A program made the translations under genes and the position numbers. DNA of 64,000 bases from JACCZR01 sp963830065 (GTDB lineage: Bacteria; Actinomycetota; Thermoleophilia; Solirubrobacterales; Thermoleophilaceae). Below, piece after piece: positions 33,780-41,332 of the stretch. The notes under the pieces were generated by a model that saw nothing but the letters and a program-made list of their open reading frames with translations, was not told where the DNA came from and ran no database searches. Location of the stretch: positions 8,216 to 72,215 of the forward strand of contig CAWHLA010000002.1 of the NCBI GenBank assembly GCA_963830065.1. The letters run 5' to 3'. How positions within the stretch are numbered: the first letter of the stretch is position 1; each line of letters starts with the position of its first letter.

Positions 33780-33797
33780 GGTTAGGGTTCCCTAACC
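33780..33797. promoter_or_regulatory. DtxR-like palindrome directly before the ZIP gene
   Basis: GGTTAGGG-TT-CCCTAACC is a perfect 8-bp inverted repeat ending at the base before the ATG at 33798. The TTAGG/CCTAA half-sites resemble those of DtxR/IdeR-type metal repressors. The half-site spacing is close to, but not identical with, the standard iron box. A metal repressor acting on the following transporter is the natural reading. Confidence 0.6.
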
Positions 33798-34658
33798 ATG
33801 TCCTTCGAGGAGACCATTGCGCTCGGGGCCCTGGCGGGTCTGACCATCTACCTGGGCCTCCCCCTGGGGCGGATCGGCGGGCTGAGCCAGAAGGCGCGAG
33901 TCGGGCTGGCCATGTTCGCCGTCGGGATCCTGGCCTTCCTGTTCGCCGACATCTTCGAGCACGGGCTCGGCATCCTGGAGGAGCCGTGGGAGGAGTGGGG
34001 CGACGGCAAGGCCGAGGCGGCTGAGGCGATCGGCCTGTTGCTGCTGGTGGGCGCCGGCTTCGCGGCGGGAACCGGAGGCCTCGCGAGCATCGAGCGGCGC
34101 CTGCGACGCAAGGGCGAGGACCTTCCCCCGGTCGCCGGCGGCTCCGTGGACGTCCTTCCGGCCACCGGCGCCGACCAGGGCGTCTCGCGCGAGGACGCGG
34201 CTCGATCCCGCGTTCTGCGCGTCGGCATGACCATCGCGGTCGCCATCGGGGTGCACAACTTCGCCGAGGGTCTGGCCATCGGTGTCTCCGCCAACACGGG
34301 CGAGATCGGCCTGGCCACCGTGCTGATCATCGGCTTCGCCTTGCACAACGCCACCGAGGGGTTCGGGATCGTCGGGCCTCTGGGCGACGTGCGGCCGTCC
34401 TGGGGCTGGCTGGCCCTGGCCGGGCTGGTCGCCGGCGGGCCGGTGTTCCTGGGCACGATCGTCGGCTACTCCGTGGACTCCCAGCCGCTCGAGTTGCTCT
34501 TCTACGGCCTGGCCGGCGGCGCCGTGCTGTACGTGATCGGCGAGGTGTGGGGTGGTGTGCGCCGGCTCGGCCACCGCGAGTTCGGCCTGTGGATGCTCGC
34601 CGGCGGCTTCATGCTGGGCGTGGCGACCGACATGGTGGTGGCGCTTGGCGGCGGTTAG
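33798..34658 (+). CDS. ZIP-family divalent metal transporter
   Basis: The 286-residue protein has eight hydrophobic segments and the ZIP metal-path motifs in two central helices: GVHNFAEGLAIG (about 154-165) and ALHNATEGFGIVGP (about 180-193). These His, Asn and Glu residues line the binuclear metal centre. A cytoplasmic Gly/Asp loop (about 105-135) lacks the usual His-rich stretch. ZIP proteins carry Zn2+, Fe2+ or Mn2+ inward. The perfect palindrome just before the ATG suggests control by a metal repressor. It precedes the arsenic operon by about 50 bp in the same direction. Confidence 0.93.
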   Translation: MSFEETIALGALAGLTIYLGLPLGRIGGLSQKARVGLAMFAVGILAFLFADIFEHGLGILEEPWEEWGDGKAEAAEAIGLLLLVGAGFAAGTGGLASIERRLRRKGEDLPPVAGGSVDVLPATGADQGVSREDAARSRVLRVGMTIAVAIGVHNFAEGLAIGVSANTGEIGLATVLIIGFALHNATEGFGIVGPLGDVRPSWGWLALAGLVAGGPVFLGTIVGYSVDSQPLELLFYGLAGGAVLYVIGEVWGGVRRLGHREFGLWMLAGGFMLGVATDMVVALGGG

Positions 34659-34667
34659 CGGAGTTTG

Positions 34668-34685
34668 CATCGGCAAACGCCGATG
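34668..34685. promoter_or_regulatory. Palindromic operator before arsR
   Basis: CATCGGC-AAAC-GCCGATG is a perfect 7-bp inverted repeat 20 bp before the arsR start, overlapping the probable promoter (TTGCAT at about 34665). It fits an ArsR-type autoregulatory operator of the ars operon. Confidence 0.75.
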
Positions 34686-34705
34686 TAGTTTGTTACTGTG
34701 GGCTC

Positions 34706-35059
34706 GTGGCCGTTGAGCTCGAGCTCGCCCCGAAGACCAAGCGCCCGGTGGGCGAGCCGTGCTGTGAGCCGGTGGCGCTGCCCAGCGTCGACCGGGCCAA
34801 GGCGGCGCGGCTGGCGGAGCTGGCCAAGGTACTCGGCGACCCCACCCGGCTCCAGCTCGTGGACGTTCTGCGGCGCCACGCCGGCGAGGTGTGCGTGTGC
34901 GAGCTGCAGCCTCTGTTCGACATCAAGCAGTCGACGCTCTCGGAGCACCTGAAGAAGCTCCGCGACGTCGGCCTGATCGGGGTCGAGCGGCGCGGGCTGT
35001 GGGCCTACTACTACGTCAACCCCGACGCATTGAGGGAGCTGTCCGCATGGATGTCCTGA
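34706..35059 (+). CDS. arsR: ArsR-family arsenic-responsive repressor
   Basis: GTG 34706 gives 117 residues. The winged helix is typical: AKVLGDPTRLQLVDVLRRHAGEVCVCELQPLFDIKQSTLSEHLKKLRDVGLIGVERRG. Two Cys sets are present: C63-V-C65 in the first HTH helix, the classic ELCVCDL-type As(III)/Sb(III) site, and C19-C20 near the N-terminus, which could supply the third thiolate. Metal binding releases the operator. It controls the downstream arsM-R2-like-aquaporin-arsC genes and probably itself through the palindrome at 34668-34685. Its stop overlaps arsM by 13 bp. Confidence 0.92.
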   Translation: MAVELELAPKTKRPVGEPCCEPVALPSVDRAKAARLAELAKVLGDPTRLQLVDVLRRHAGEVCVCELQPLFDIKQSTLSEHLKKLRDVGLIGVERRGLWAYYYVNPDALRELSAWMS

Positions 35060-35811
35060 GTTCTGAAGAGCAGGTACGCGAGCGGGTTCGCGAGAGGTAC
35101 GCCTTGGCGGCGCGCGGCGGGTCTTGTTGCGGGTCCGGGCCGGTGACGCTCGACGACGAGAAGGGCGACCAGGTCTTCGGCTCCGCGCTATACGAGGGCG
35201 AGGCGGCCGCCGCGCCGGATGGCGCCGTCCAGGCGTCGCTGGGCTGCGGGGTCCCGACGGCCGTGGCCGACCTGCACGAAGGAGAGACGGTGCTCGACCT
35301 CGGCTCGGGCGGCGGTGCCGATGTCCTGATCTCGGCGGGCCGTGTCGGCGAGTCGGGGCGGGCGATCGGGCTGGACATGACCGACGAGATGCTGGACCTC
35401 GCTCGCGCGAACGCCCGAGAGGCCGAGGTGGCGAACGTGCAGTTCGTGAAGGGCTACCTCGAGGACATCCCGTTGCCAGACGAATCGGTCGACGTCGTCA
35501 TCTCCAACTGCGTGATCAACCTCGCCGCTGACAAGAGCAGGGTGATCGCCGAGGCCGCGCGTGTCCTCGCACCCGGTGGGCGCTTTGCGGTGAGCGACGT
35601 GATCGCCTCGCCCGACATGGACGCGGCCACCCGGTCGGACATGGAGCAGTGGACGGGGTGCATCGCCGGTGCGCTCACCCGAGAGGAGTTCGAGCGTGTT
35701 CTGACCGAGGCCGGACTTCAGGACGTCGAGATCCGCGAGACGCACGCCGTCCACGCCTGCGCGAGCTCCGCGATCGTGCGCGCCCGCAAGCCCGGCCGCG
35801 ACGGCGGCTGA
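35047..35811 (+). CDS. arsM: Arsenite S-adenosylmethionine methyltransferase
   Basis: ATG 35047 overlaps the arsR end in another frame. The 254-residue product has the ArsM thiolates: Cys67 (LGCGVP), Cys155 (NCVINL) and Cys205 (GCIAGAL), plus a CC pair near residue 27 (SCCGSGP). The SAM site is VLDLGSGGGADVLISA. ArsM methylates arsenite to mono-, di- and trimethyl species, using the three Cys residues to bind As(III). The length is near the short end of the family, and the usual C-terminal extension is absent. It is part of the ars operon. Confidence 0.93.
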   Translation: MDVLSSEEQVRERVRERYALAARGGSCCGSGPVTLDDEKGDQVFGSALYEGEAAAAPDGAVQASLGCGVPTAVADLHEGETVLDLGSGGGADVLISAGRVGESGRAIGLDMTDEMLDLARANAREAEVANVQFVKGYLEDIPLPDESVDVVISNCVINLAADKSRVIAEAARVLAPGGRFAVSDVIASPDMDAATRSDMEQWTGCIAGALTREEFERVLTEAGLQDVEIRETHAVHACASSAIVRARKPGRDGG

Positions 35812-35815
35812 GGCC

Positions 35816-36661
35816 GTGGCCCAGGCGGAGATCCAGCTCAACGATCCGCAGACGCTCTACCGGCGCTGGGAGGAGGAGCAGTGGTCTCCGTTCGACGTCG
35901 ACCTCGCCACCGATCGGGAGCAGTGGCGGTCGATGGCCGGCCCGGAGAGGGACATCGTCTTCTTCGCGCTGTCCTCGCTGATGGTCGCCGAGGAGCGGAT
36001 CACGACGAAGTTCTCCGGTCTGGTGGGCGCCGATGCGCCCGAGGAGGAGACGACGTTCCTGGCCACCCAGCAGGTCGACGAGGCGCGTCACATGCAGTTC
36101 TACGCCCGCTTCCAAGACGAGGTGATCGCCGATCCGGCGGCGATAGGCGCACACGTCGGTCGTGCGCGCGAGGAGGTCTCCGACTCCTTCCGGCACCTCT
36201 TCGACGAGGCCCTCGTCGAAGCACACGAGGCCCTCGTGGCCGCACCCGCGGATCTGGCCTCGAAGGTCCGCTTCGTGACCCTGTACCACCTGGTGCTCGA
36301 GAGCACCCTGGGGCTGACCTCGTTTCGCTTCATCACCGGCTACCTGGAGGACAACGGGCTCCTGCCGGGCTTCGTCGAGGGCTATTCGAAGATCCACCAC
36401 GACGAGACCCGCCACATCGGCTACGGGGTGTGGTTCCTGCGCGAGACGGTGCGCCGGCGCCCGGAGATGGCCGATGTGGTGCGGGAAACGCTGCGCGAGC
36501 TTTTGCCTTCGGTGGCCGCGTCGCTGAAGCCGCCCGGCGGCGGCGACGGCGACGGCGACCTCCTCGGCGTCACCGAGGAAGACATCCGCGCCTTCGCCCT
36601 CGACGGCCTGACGCGGCGCCTGCAGATCATCGGCGTACCCATCGAAACCCTCGGTGGCTGA
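35816..36661 (+). CDS. R2-like ligand-binding oxidase / ribonucleotide-reductase-small-subunit-like protein
   Basis: GTG 35816 gives 281 residues. The ferritin-like di-metal ligands are all present: Glu59/60 (VAEERI), Glu89 and His92 (DEARH), Glu162 (LEST), Glu197 and His200 (DETRHIGYG). Tyr157 lies five residues before the third ligand, the position of the cross-linking Tyr of R2lox proteins, and Ile62 sits where R2lox has Val. It lacks the standard R2 radical-transfer C-terminus, and no large RNR subunit is nearby. It lies between arsM and an aquaporin, overlapping the latter. This favours an R2lox-like Mn/Fe oxidase over a true RNR subunit. Its role in arsenic handling is unknown. Confidence 0.8.
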   Translation: MAQAEIQLNDPQTLYRRWEEEQWSPFDVDLATDREQWRSMAGPERDIVFFALSSLMVAEERITTKFSGLVGADAPEEETTFLATQQVDEARHMQFYARFQDEVIADPAAIGAHVGRAREEVSDSFRHLFDEALVEAHEALVAAPADLASKVRFVTLYHLVLESTLGLTSFRFITGYLEDNGLLPGFVEGYSKIHHDETRHIGYGVWFLRETVRRRPEMADVVRETLRELLPSVAASLKPPGGGDGDGDLLGVTEEDIRAFALDGLTRRLQIIGVPIETLGG

Positions 36662-37322
36662 CGGCGCGCTTCTGCGCCGCGCCTCCGCGGAGGCGCTGGG
36701 CACGTTCGCGCTGGTCTTCGCTGGCTGTGGGGCGATCGTCACCGACGCTCGCGGTGACGGCGACGTGGGGGTGGTCGGGATCGGGCTGGTGTTCTTCCTC
36801 GTCCTGCTGGCGGCGATCGCCGCGCTCGGTCACGTCTCGGGCGCGCACTTCAACCCGGGCGTGAGCCTGAGCTTCTTCTTCACCCGGCATCTGCCCGCGC
36901 GCGACCTCGGGGCCTACGTCGCCGCGCAGATCGCCGGGGCGACTGCCGCGGCGCTGCTGCTCCTCGTGATCTGGCCCGGGCACCCCGCCGACCTGGGCGC
37001 GACCCAGCCCACCGTCGCGCTCGGGCGAGCGCTCGTGGTGGAGGTCATCCTGACTGCGTTCCTGATGCTGGTGATCATGAGCGTGGCGACCGACACCCGC
37101 GCGGTCGGCGCCCCCGCGGCCCTCGCCATCGCCGCCTCGGTCGGACTTGCGGCGATTGCCTTCGGCCCGGTGACCGGGGCATCGCTGAATACGGCGCGCT
37201 CGTTCGGGCCGGCTCTGGCCTCGGGCCAGTGGCAGGACTTCTGGCTCTACGTGATCGGCCCGCTGCTCGGCGCGCCGCTGGGTGCGCTCGCCTACCAGTT
37301 CGTGCGCGGAGAGCAGGCCTGA
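36654..37322 (+). CDS. aqpS: MIP/aquaporin-family channel of the ars operon
   Basis: GTG 36654 overlaps the R2-like stop by 8 bp. The 222-residue protein has six membrane helices and the two half-helix pore loops, but both NPA motifs are altered: GAHFNPGVS (Asn67-Pro-Gly) and GASLNTARS (Asn179-Thr-Ala, followed by Arg182 of the selectivity filter). Aquaglyceroporins can pass As(OH)3 outward after ArsC makes arsenite. The operon location and absence of an ArsB or Acr3 pump make this the probable arsenite exit. The symbol aqpS is given by context and should be checked. Confidence 0.82.
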   Translation: MADGALLRRASAEALGTFALVFAGCGAIVTDARGDGDVGVVGIGLVFFLVLLAAIAALGHVSGAHFNPGVSLSFFFTRHLPARDLGAYVAAQIAGATAAALLLLVIWPGHPADLGATQPTVALGRALVVEVILTAFLMLVIMSVATDTRAVGAPAALAIAASVGLAAIAFGPVTGASLNTARSFGPALASGQWQDFWLYVIGPLLGAPLGALAYQFVRGEQA

Positions 37323-37726
37323 TGGCGACGGCGCTGTTCGTGTGCCTGCACAACGCCGGGCGCTCCCAGATGAGCCGAGCGCTGTTCGAGCGCGCCGCCG
37401 GGGGCCGGCACGCTGCGCTGTCGGCCGGAACCACTCCCGGGGAACGCGTGCACCCCGAGGTCGTGACGGTCATGCGCGAGCTGGACATCGACCTGGCCGG
37501 CCGGGAGCCCAGGCTCCTGACCCGCGAGCTCGCCGAGCAGGCCGATGTGGTCGTGACCATGGGGTGCGGGGACGAGTGCCCCTACATCCCCGGGAAGCGC
37601 TACGTCGACTGGGATCTTCCCGACCCCAAGGGCCGCCCCATCGACGAGGTGAGGGCCACCCGAGACGAGATCGCCACGCGGGTGACCGAGCTGGTCGCCG
37701 AGCTGGATCGCGGGCAGCGGCCCTAG
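37322..37726 (+). CDS. arsC: Arsenate reductase, LMW-PTPase type
   Basis: ATG 37322 overlaps the channel stop. The 134-residue product has the P-loop CLHNAGRS (Cys8-x5-Arg) of low-molecular-weight-phosphatase-type arsenate reductases near the N-terminus, and the redox-linked region VVTMGCGDECPYIPG with two more Cys residues. The end phrase VDWDLPDPKGRPIDEVRATRDEI is typical. It reduces arsenate to arsenite using thiols (thioredoxin or mycothiol/mycoredoxin systems in actinobacteria). It is the last gene of the ars operon. Confidence 0.93.
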   Translation: MATALFVCLHNAGRSQMSRALFERAAGGRHAALSAGTTPGERVHPEVVTVMRELDIDLAGREPRLLTRELAEQADVVVTMGCGDECPYIPGKRYVDWDLPDPKGRPIDEVRATRDEIATRVTELVAELDRGQRP

Positions 37727-37766
37727 GACGGGACTGGCGCGGCCGGTTCCGGGGTAGCGGCGGGCG

Positions 37767-38272
37767 GTGAGCGACGACGATCCACTGAAGGCATTCATCG
37801 AGATCCCCAAGGGGAGCCGCAACAAGTACGAGCTGAACCAGGAGACCGGACATATCGAGCTCGACCGCCGGCTGTACGCGGCCGTGGGCTACCCCATGGA
37901 GTACGGCTTCGTGATGCAGAGACGCGCACGGAGGAGGGCGAGGAGCTCGACGCGATCGTGACCGTCAGCGAGCCGACCTTCCCCGGCTGCGTGGCGCCGA
38001 TCCGGGTCATCGGGATGCTCGAGATGTACGACGACGACACGCCCAACCACAAGATTCTGGGCATTCCGTTGTCCGACCCCGCCTGGAGCGACCTCGAGGA
38101 GATCGACCAGCTGCCGGGCGACCTGGCCCAGGAGATCCAGCACTTCTTCGAGGTCTACACCGATCTCGAGGGCCAGGACTGGCGCATCGAGGGTTGGGCC
38201 TCCCGGGAGCGGGCGGAGCAGGAGTGCGACCAGGCCTCTGAGCGCTTTCGCGAGCAGGAGGAATCCGAGTGA
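37767..38272 (+). pseudogene. ppa: Inorganic pyrophosphatase, frameshifted
   Basis: From ATG/GTG 37767 the product reads LKAFIEIPKGSRNKYELNQETG and YPMEYGFV, matching the start of family I pyrophosphatases. After about 37925 it continues in another frame as TEEGEELDAIVTVSEPTFPGC, then VAPIRVIGMLEMYDDDTPNHKILGIPLSD, to the stop at 38272. The one-base shift lies near 37922-37930. Key acidic residues (ELD, DDD and D near ILGIPLSD) survive. As the enzyme is usually essential, a sequencing error is a strong possibility. Expected activity: PPi to 2 Pi with Mg2+. Its end overlaps the epimerase start by 4 bp. Confidence 0.85.
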
Positions 38273-39318
38273 GGGTCGTCGTCACCGGAGCGAGCGGCAA
38301 CGTGGGCACCAGCGTGCTGCGCTCGCTGGGGCACGACTCTGCGGTCGACTCGATCCTGGGGCTAGCGCGCCGGATCCCCGAGGCCCGGTTCTCGAAGACC
38401 GAGTGGGCGGCCGCAGACGTGGCGTACTCCGACCTGACCGAGCATTTCCGCGGCGCCGACGCGGTGGTCCACCTCGCCTGGCTGATCCAGCCGGGACGAG
38501 ACGAGAGCACGACGCACCTGGCCAACGTGGTCGGCAGCCGGCGGGTGTTCGCCGCGGTGGCCGAGGCCGGGGTCAAGTCGTTGGTGTACGCCTCGTCGGT
38601 AGGGGCGTACTCGAAGGGCCCCAAGGACCGCGCGGTGGACGAGTCGTGGGCGACCGGGGGCATCCCCTCGTCGTTCTACTCGCGGCACAAGTCCGAGGTC
38701 GAGCGGATCCTCGACCGCTTCGAGTCGGACAACCCCGACGTCCGGGTCGCGCGCCTGCGGCCGGGTCTGATCTTCAAGCGCGACGCCGCCACAGGAATCC
38801 GGCGGCTGTTCGCCGGGCCGTTCCTGCCCAACCCGCTGGTGCGACGTGAGCTGATCCCGGTGGTGCCCGACGTGGATGGCTGCGCTTCCAGGCCGTCCAC
38901 TCCCACGACGTGCGCGAGGCGTATCGGCTGGCGGTGACCAACGATGTCTCGGGCGCGTTCAACGTCGCCGCGGACCCGGTGCTCGACCCCGAGCGCCTGT
39001 CTCGCCTGCTCGGGGCACGGCGGGTACCCGTCCCGGGGTCGGTGCTGCGAGCCGCGGCGGCCGTGACCTATCGGGCCCGGCTCCAGCCCACCGAGCCCGG
39101 ATGGCTGACATGGCGCTGGGCGTCCCGATCATGGACATCACCCGCGCGCGCGAGGAACTGGGGTGGTCGGCGCGCCACACCAGCGAGGAGGCGCTCACCG
39201 ACCTGCTCGACGGCATGCGGGACGGGGCCGGCTGGACACGCCGCCGCTGTCGCCCTCCACGAGCGGGCGGCTGCGCATCCGCGAGGTACTCACCGGGGTG
39301 GGGGCTCGCTCCCAATAG
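38269..39318 (+). pseudogene. NAD-dependent epimerase/dehydratase, multiply frameshifted
   Basis: From GTG 38269 the protein starts with the Rossmann motif VVVTGASGNVGTSVLRSL and continues (HLAWLIQPGRDES, VYASSVGAYSKGPKD, SFYSRHKSEVE with Tyr and Lys catalytic residues). It then jumps frame near 38878 (HDVREAYRLAVTNDVSG), near 39108 (GVPIMDITRAREELGW) and near 39238 (SGRLRIREVLTGVGARS) to a stop at 39316. Three shifts in 450 bp of otherwise coherent protein point to sequencing error or decay. The family acts on nucleotide-sugars or similar substrates. Only the extended SDR family is certain. Confidence 0.8.
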
Positions 39319-39333
39319 CGGGAGGGATGAGCC

Positions 39334-39817
39334 TCAGCCGGCGGCGCCGGCGGCCTGCTTCTCGCCCACCCGCTTGCGCTCGGCCGGCGGCTTGCGACGC
39401 GACCTCGGCCAGTCGCCGCAGCGTCTCGCGGTTGCGCACCCGGGTGAAGAGGTGGAAGCCCGGCAGCATCATGTGCACGGCCTTGGGGATCAGCGGGTCC
39501 TCCACCATCGTGACCTGGGTGCCGCCCCCGGCGCCCTTCAGCTCGAACGTGACCCGCGCCTTTCCGAGTGGGCGCCCACGGGCGATGAGCTCCAGTCGCC
39601 GGGGAGGGTCGACGCCGACTACCTCGGTTCGGTCCTTCACGTTGATCGGGCCGTATCCCACCGAGTGGTGGAACTCGGCGCCCTCCTTCGGCCACCGCTC
39701 GTCCCAGTCGCGGATGTTCTTGGAGCCGACCACCACGTAGCCGTACTGCCGCGGGTCGGCCAGAACGTCGAAGACGGTCCGGGGGGCGACGGGGATGTAA
39801 CGCTCGTTGCGGGCCAT
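39334..39817 (-). pseudogene. SRPBCC-family protein with C-terminal frameshift
   Basis: The start is ATG 39817. The 130-residue body is typical: ARNERYIPVAPRTVFDVLADPRQYGYVVVGSKNI, then TEVVGVDPPRRLELIARGRPLGKARV and VTMVEDPLIPKAVHMMLPGFH. Without a shift the frame runs to 39290 through an Arg-rich tail that overlaps the epimerase. A one-base shift near 39395 restores a common ending (AERKRVGEKQAAGAAG, stop at 39334), 15 bp short of the convergent epimerase stop. I prefer the shifted reading. The protein binds a hydrophobic ligand or acts in lipid handling. Its function is unknown. Confidence 0.7.
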
Positions 39818-39836
39818 CGGCCCGGCCTACCCCGTG

Positions 39837-40280
39837 ATGACTGACGGAAACGCTACCATCCCACGGGATGGTGGTGAGAGGGTAATAGCCGAGGGCGAGA
39901 AGAGCGAGAAGATCACGGTCAACCTCGGCCTGGTCGACCTCGGCCAGATCGACCTGCTGGTCGACGAGGGCTTCTACGCGAACCGCACGGACTTCATCCG
40001 CACGGCGATCCGTCGCCGGCTGGAGACCCAATCAGGCGCGCTGGACGCGACCGTCGCCCGGCGCACGCTCGCGCTCGGCGCCCAGCACCTCACCCGCAGC
40101 GACCTGGAGGAGCTCCGCGACGCGGGTCAGACCATCGACCTTCGCGTCCTGGGGCTCGCGACCATCGCCGACGACGTCTCGCCCGAGCTGGCGCTCGCGA
40201 CGATCGCGTCGGTGGAGGTCCTCGGTGCCTTTCGGGCGCCGCCGAAGGTGAAAACGGCGTTGGCACCCCGGACGGTGTGA
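39837..40280 (+). CDS. Ribbon-helix-helix (CopG-like) regulator
   Basis: The conserved part starts at AEGEKSEKITVNLGLVDLGQIDLLVDEGFYANRTDFIRTAIRRRL, which holds the beta strand and two helices of an RHH DNA-binding fold. A C-terminal helical domain follows (TRSDLEELRDAGQTIDLRVLGLATIADDVSPEL). The start is doubtful: ATG 39837 runs through a perfect palindrome (39855-39872), and no standard start sits between that palindrome and the RHH strand. A missing base may have hidden it. It is followed 38 bp later by a PHB-depolymerase-like gene, a pairing I have seen in related actinobacteria. It may autoregulate. Confidence 0.75.
   Translation: MTDGNATIPRDGGERVIAEGEKSEKITVNLGLVDLGQIDLLVDEGFYANRTDFIRTAIRRRLETQSGALDATVARRTLALGAQHLTRSDLEELRDAGQTIDLRVLGLATIADDVSPELALATIASVEVLGAFRAPPKVKTALAPRTV
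39855..39872. promoter_or_regulatory. Palindrome at the RHH regulator start
   Basis: ACCATCCC-AC-GGGATGGT is a perfect 8-bp inverted repeat with a 2-bp centre. RHH dimers bind such short two-fold sites, so this is a candidate autoregulatory operator. It lies near or inside the coding start, which is itself uncertain. Confidence 0.5.
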
Positions 40281-40318
40281 CGGCGCCGCAATGACGACAA
40301 ACGATCGGAAGGACCCGA

Positions 40319-41288
40319 ATGGTTGACACGATGACCGAGGCGCTCCGCCTCACCCGCAGTGGCCGGCTCGCCGAGGCGACCGCCCTCCTTCAGGGAGGCC
40401 TGGGCGCGGCGCCGTCCACCTCGGCGCCGTCAGCCCGGCGCCGCCTCGGCGCCGGCCATCGCGGCTGCGGGCGGGCAGGGTGGAGAGACCCGCCAGCTCA
40501 CCCACAGCGAGGCGGCCGGGTCGCGCAGGTACGACCTCTACGTGCCCACCGGATACGACGGCCAGGCCGTGCCGCTGGTGGTCATGCTGCACGGCGGCAC
40601 GCAGGACGCCGCGGACTTCGCGGCCGGCACGCGCATGAACGAGCTCGCCGAGGAGCACACCTTCCTGGTCGCCTACCCCGAGCAGTCCCGGGCGGCCAAC
40701 TTCGGCCGCTACTGGAACTGGTTCCGGCCCGCCGACCAGAAGCGCGACGCCGGCGAGCCGGCGATCATCGCCGGGATCACGCGGCAGGTCATGACCGACT
40801 GCGCGGTCGACCCCGCCCGGGTCTACGTGGCCGGCTTCTCCGCGGGCGGAGCCATGGCCGAGGTCATGGGCGCGACCTACCCCGACCTCTACGCCGCCGT
40901 CGCCGTGCACAGCGGGCTCGCCTACGGAACCGCGGACGGCGTGCCGTCCGCTTTCGCGGCGATGCGGGGCGGCGGGTCGGTGAAGCCCGGCGCGGAGCTG
41001 CCGCTGATCGTCTTCCACGGCGACCGCGACAGCACCGTCGCGCCGGTCAACGCCGAGAAGCTCGTCGCCTCGCGCACCCAGGGCGCCCCCAGCACGACCG
41101 GCAAGGGAGAGACCGGGGCCCGTGAGCACACCTGGAGCGTGTACACCGAGGCCGGAGGAGCAGTCGCCGAGCAGTGGATCGTGCACGGCGGGGGCCACGC
41201 GTGGTCGGGCGGCAGCCCGCTCGGCACCTACACCGACGCGCAGGGCCCCAACGCCTCGGCCGAGATCGTGCGGTTCTTCCTGGACTAG
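40319..41288 (+). pseudogene. PHB-depolymerase-family esterase, frameshifted near the N-terminus
   Basis: From ATG 40319 the N-terminus is VDTMTEALRLTRSGRLAEATALLQGGLG, the usual opening of this family. The main body continues in another frame from about 40440: SRRYDLYVPTGYDGQAVPLVVMLHGGTQD, the lipase box GFSAGGAMAEVM, the Asp region VFHGDRDSTVAPVNA and the His near HGGGHAWSGGS. One extra base around 40425-40440 explains it. The enzyme would cleave ester polymers (PHB) or other esters. No secretion signal is visible in either frame, so intracellular action is likely if the gene works. Confidence 0.85.
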
Positions 41289-41332
41289 CTCGTCTCTCAG
41301 CCCGCTCTCAGGTTCGGGACGACAATGGAGGG

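Noticed and set aside
35816..36661. Standard ribonucleotide reductase small subunit
   Set aside because: The ligand pattern fits, but there is no large-subunit neighbour, no R2 C-terminal radical-transfer tail, and the gene is embedded in an ars operon.
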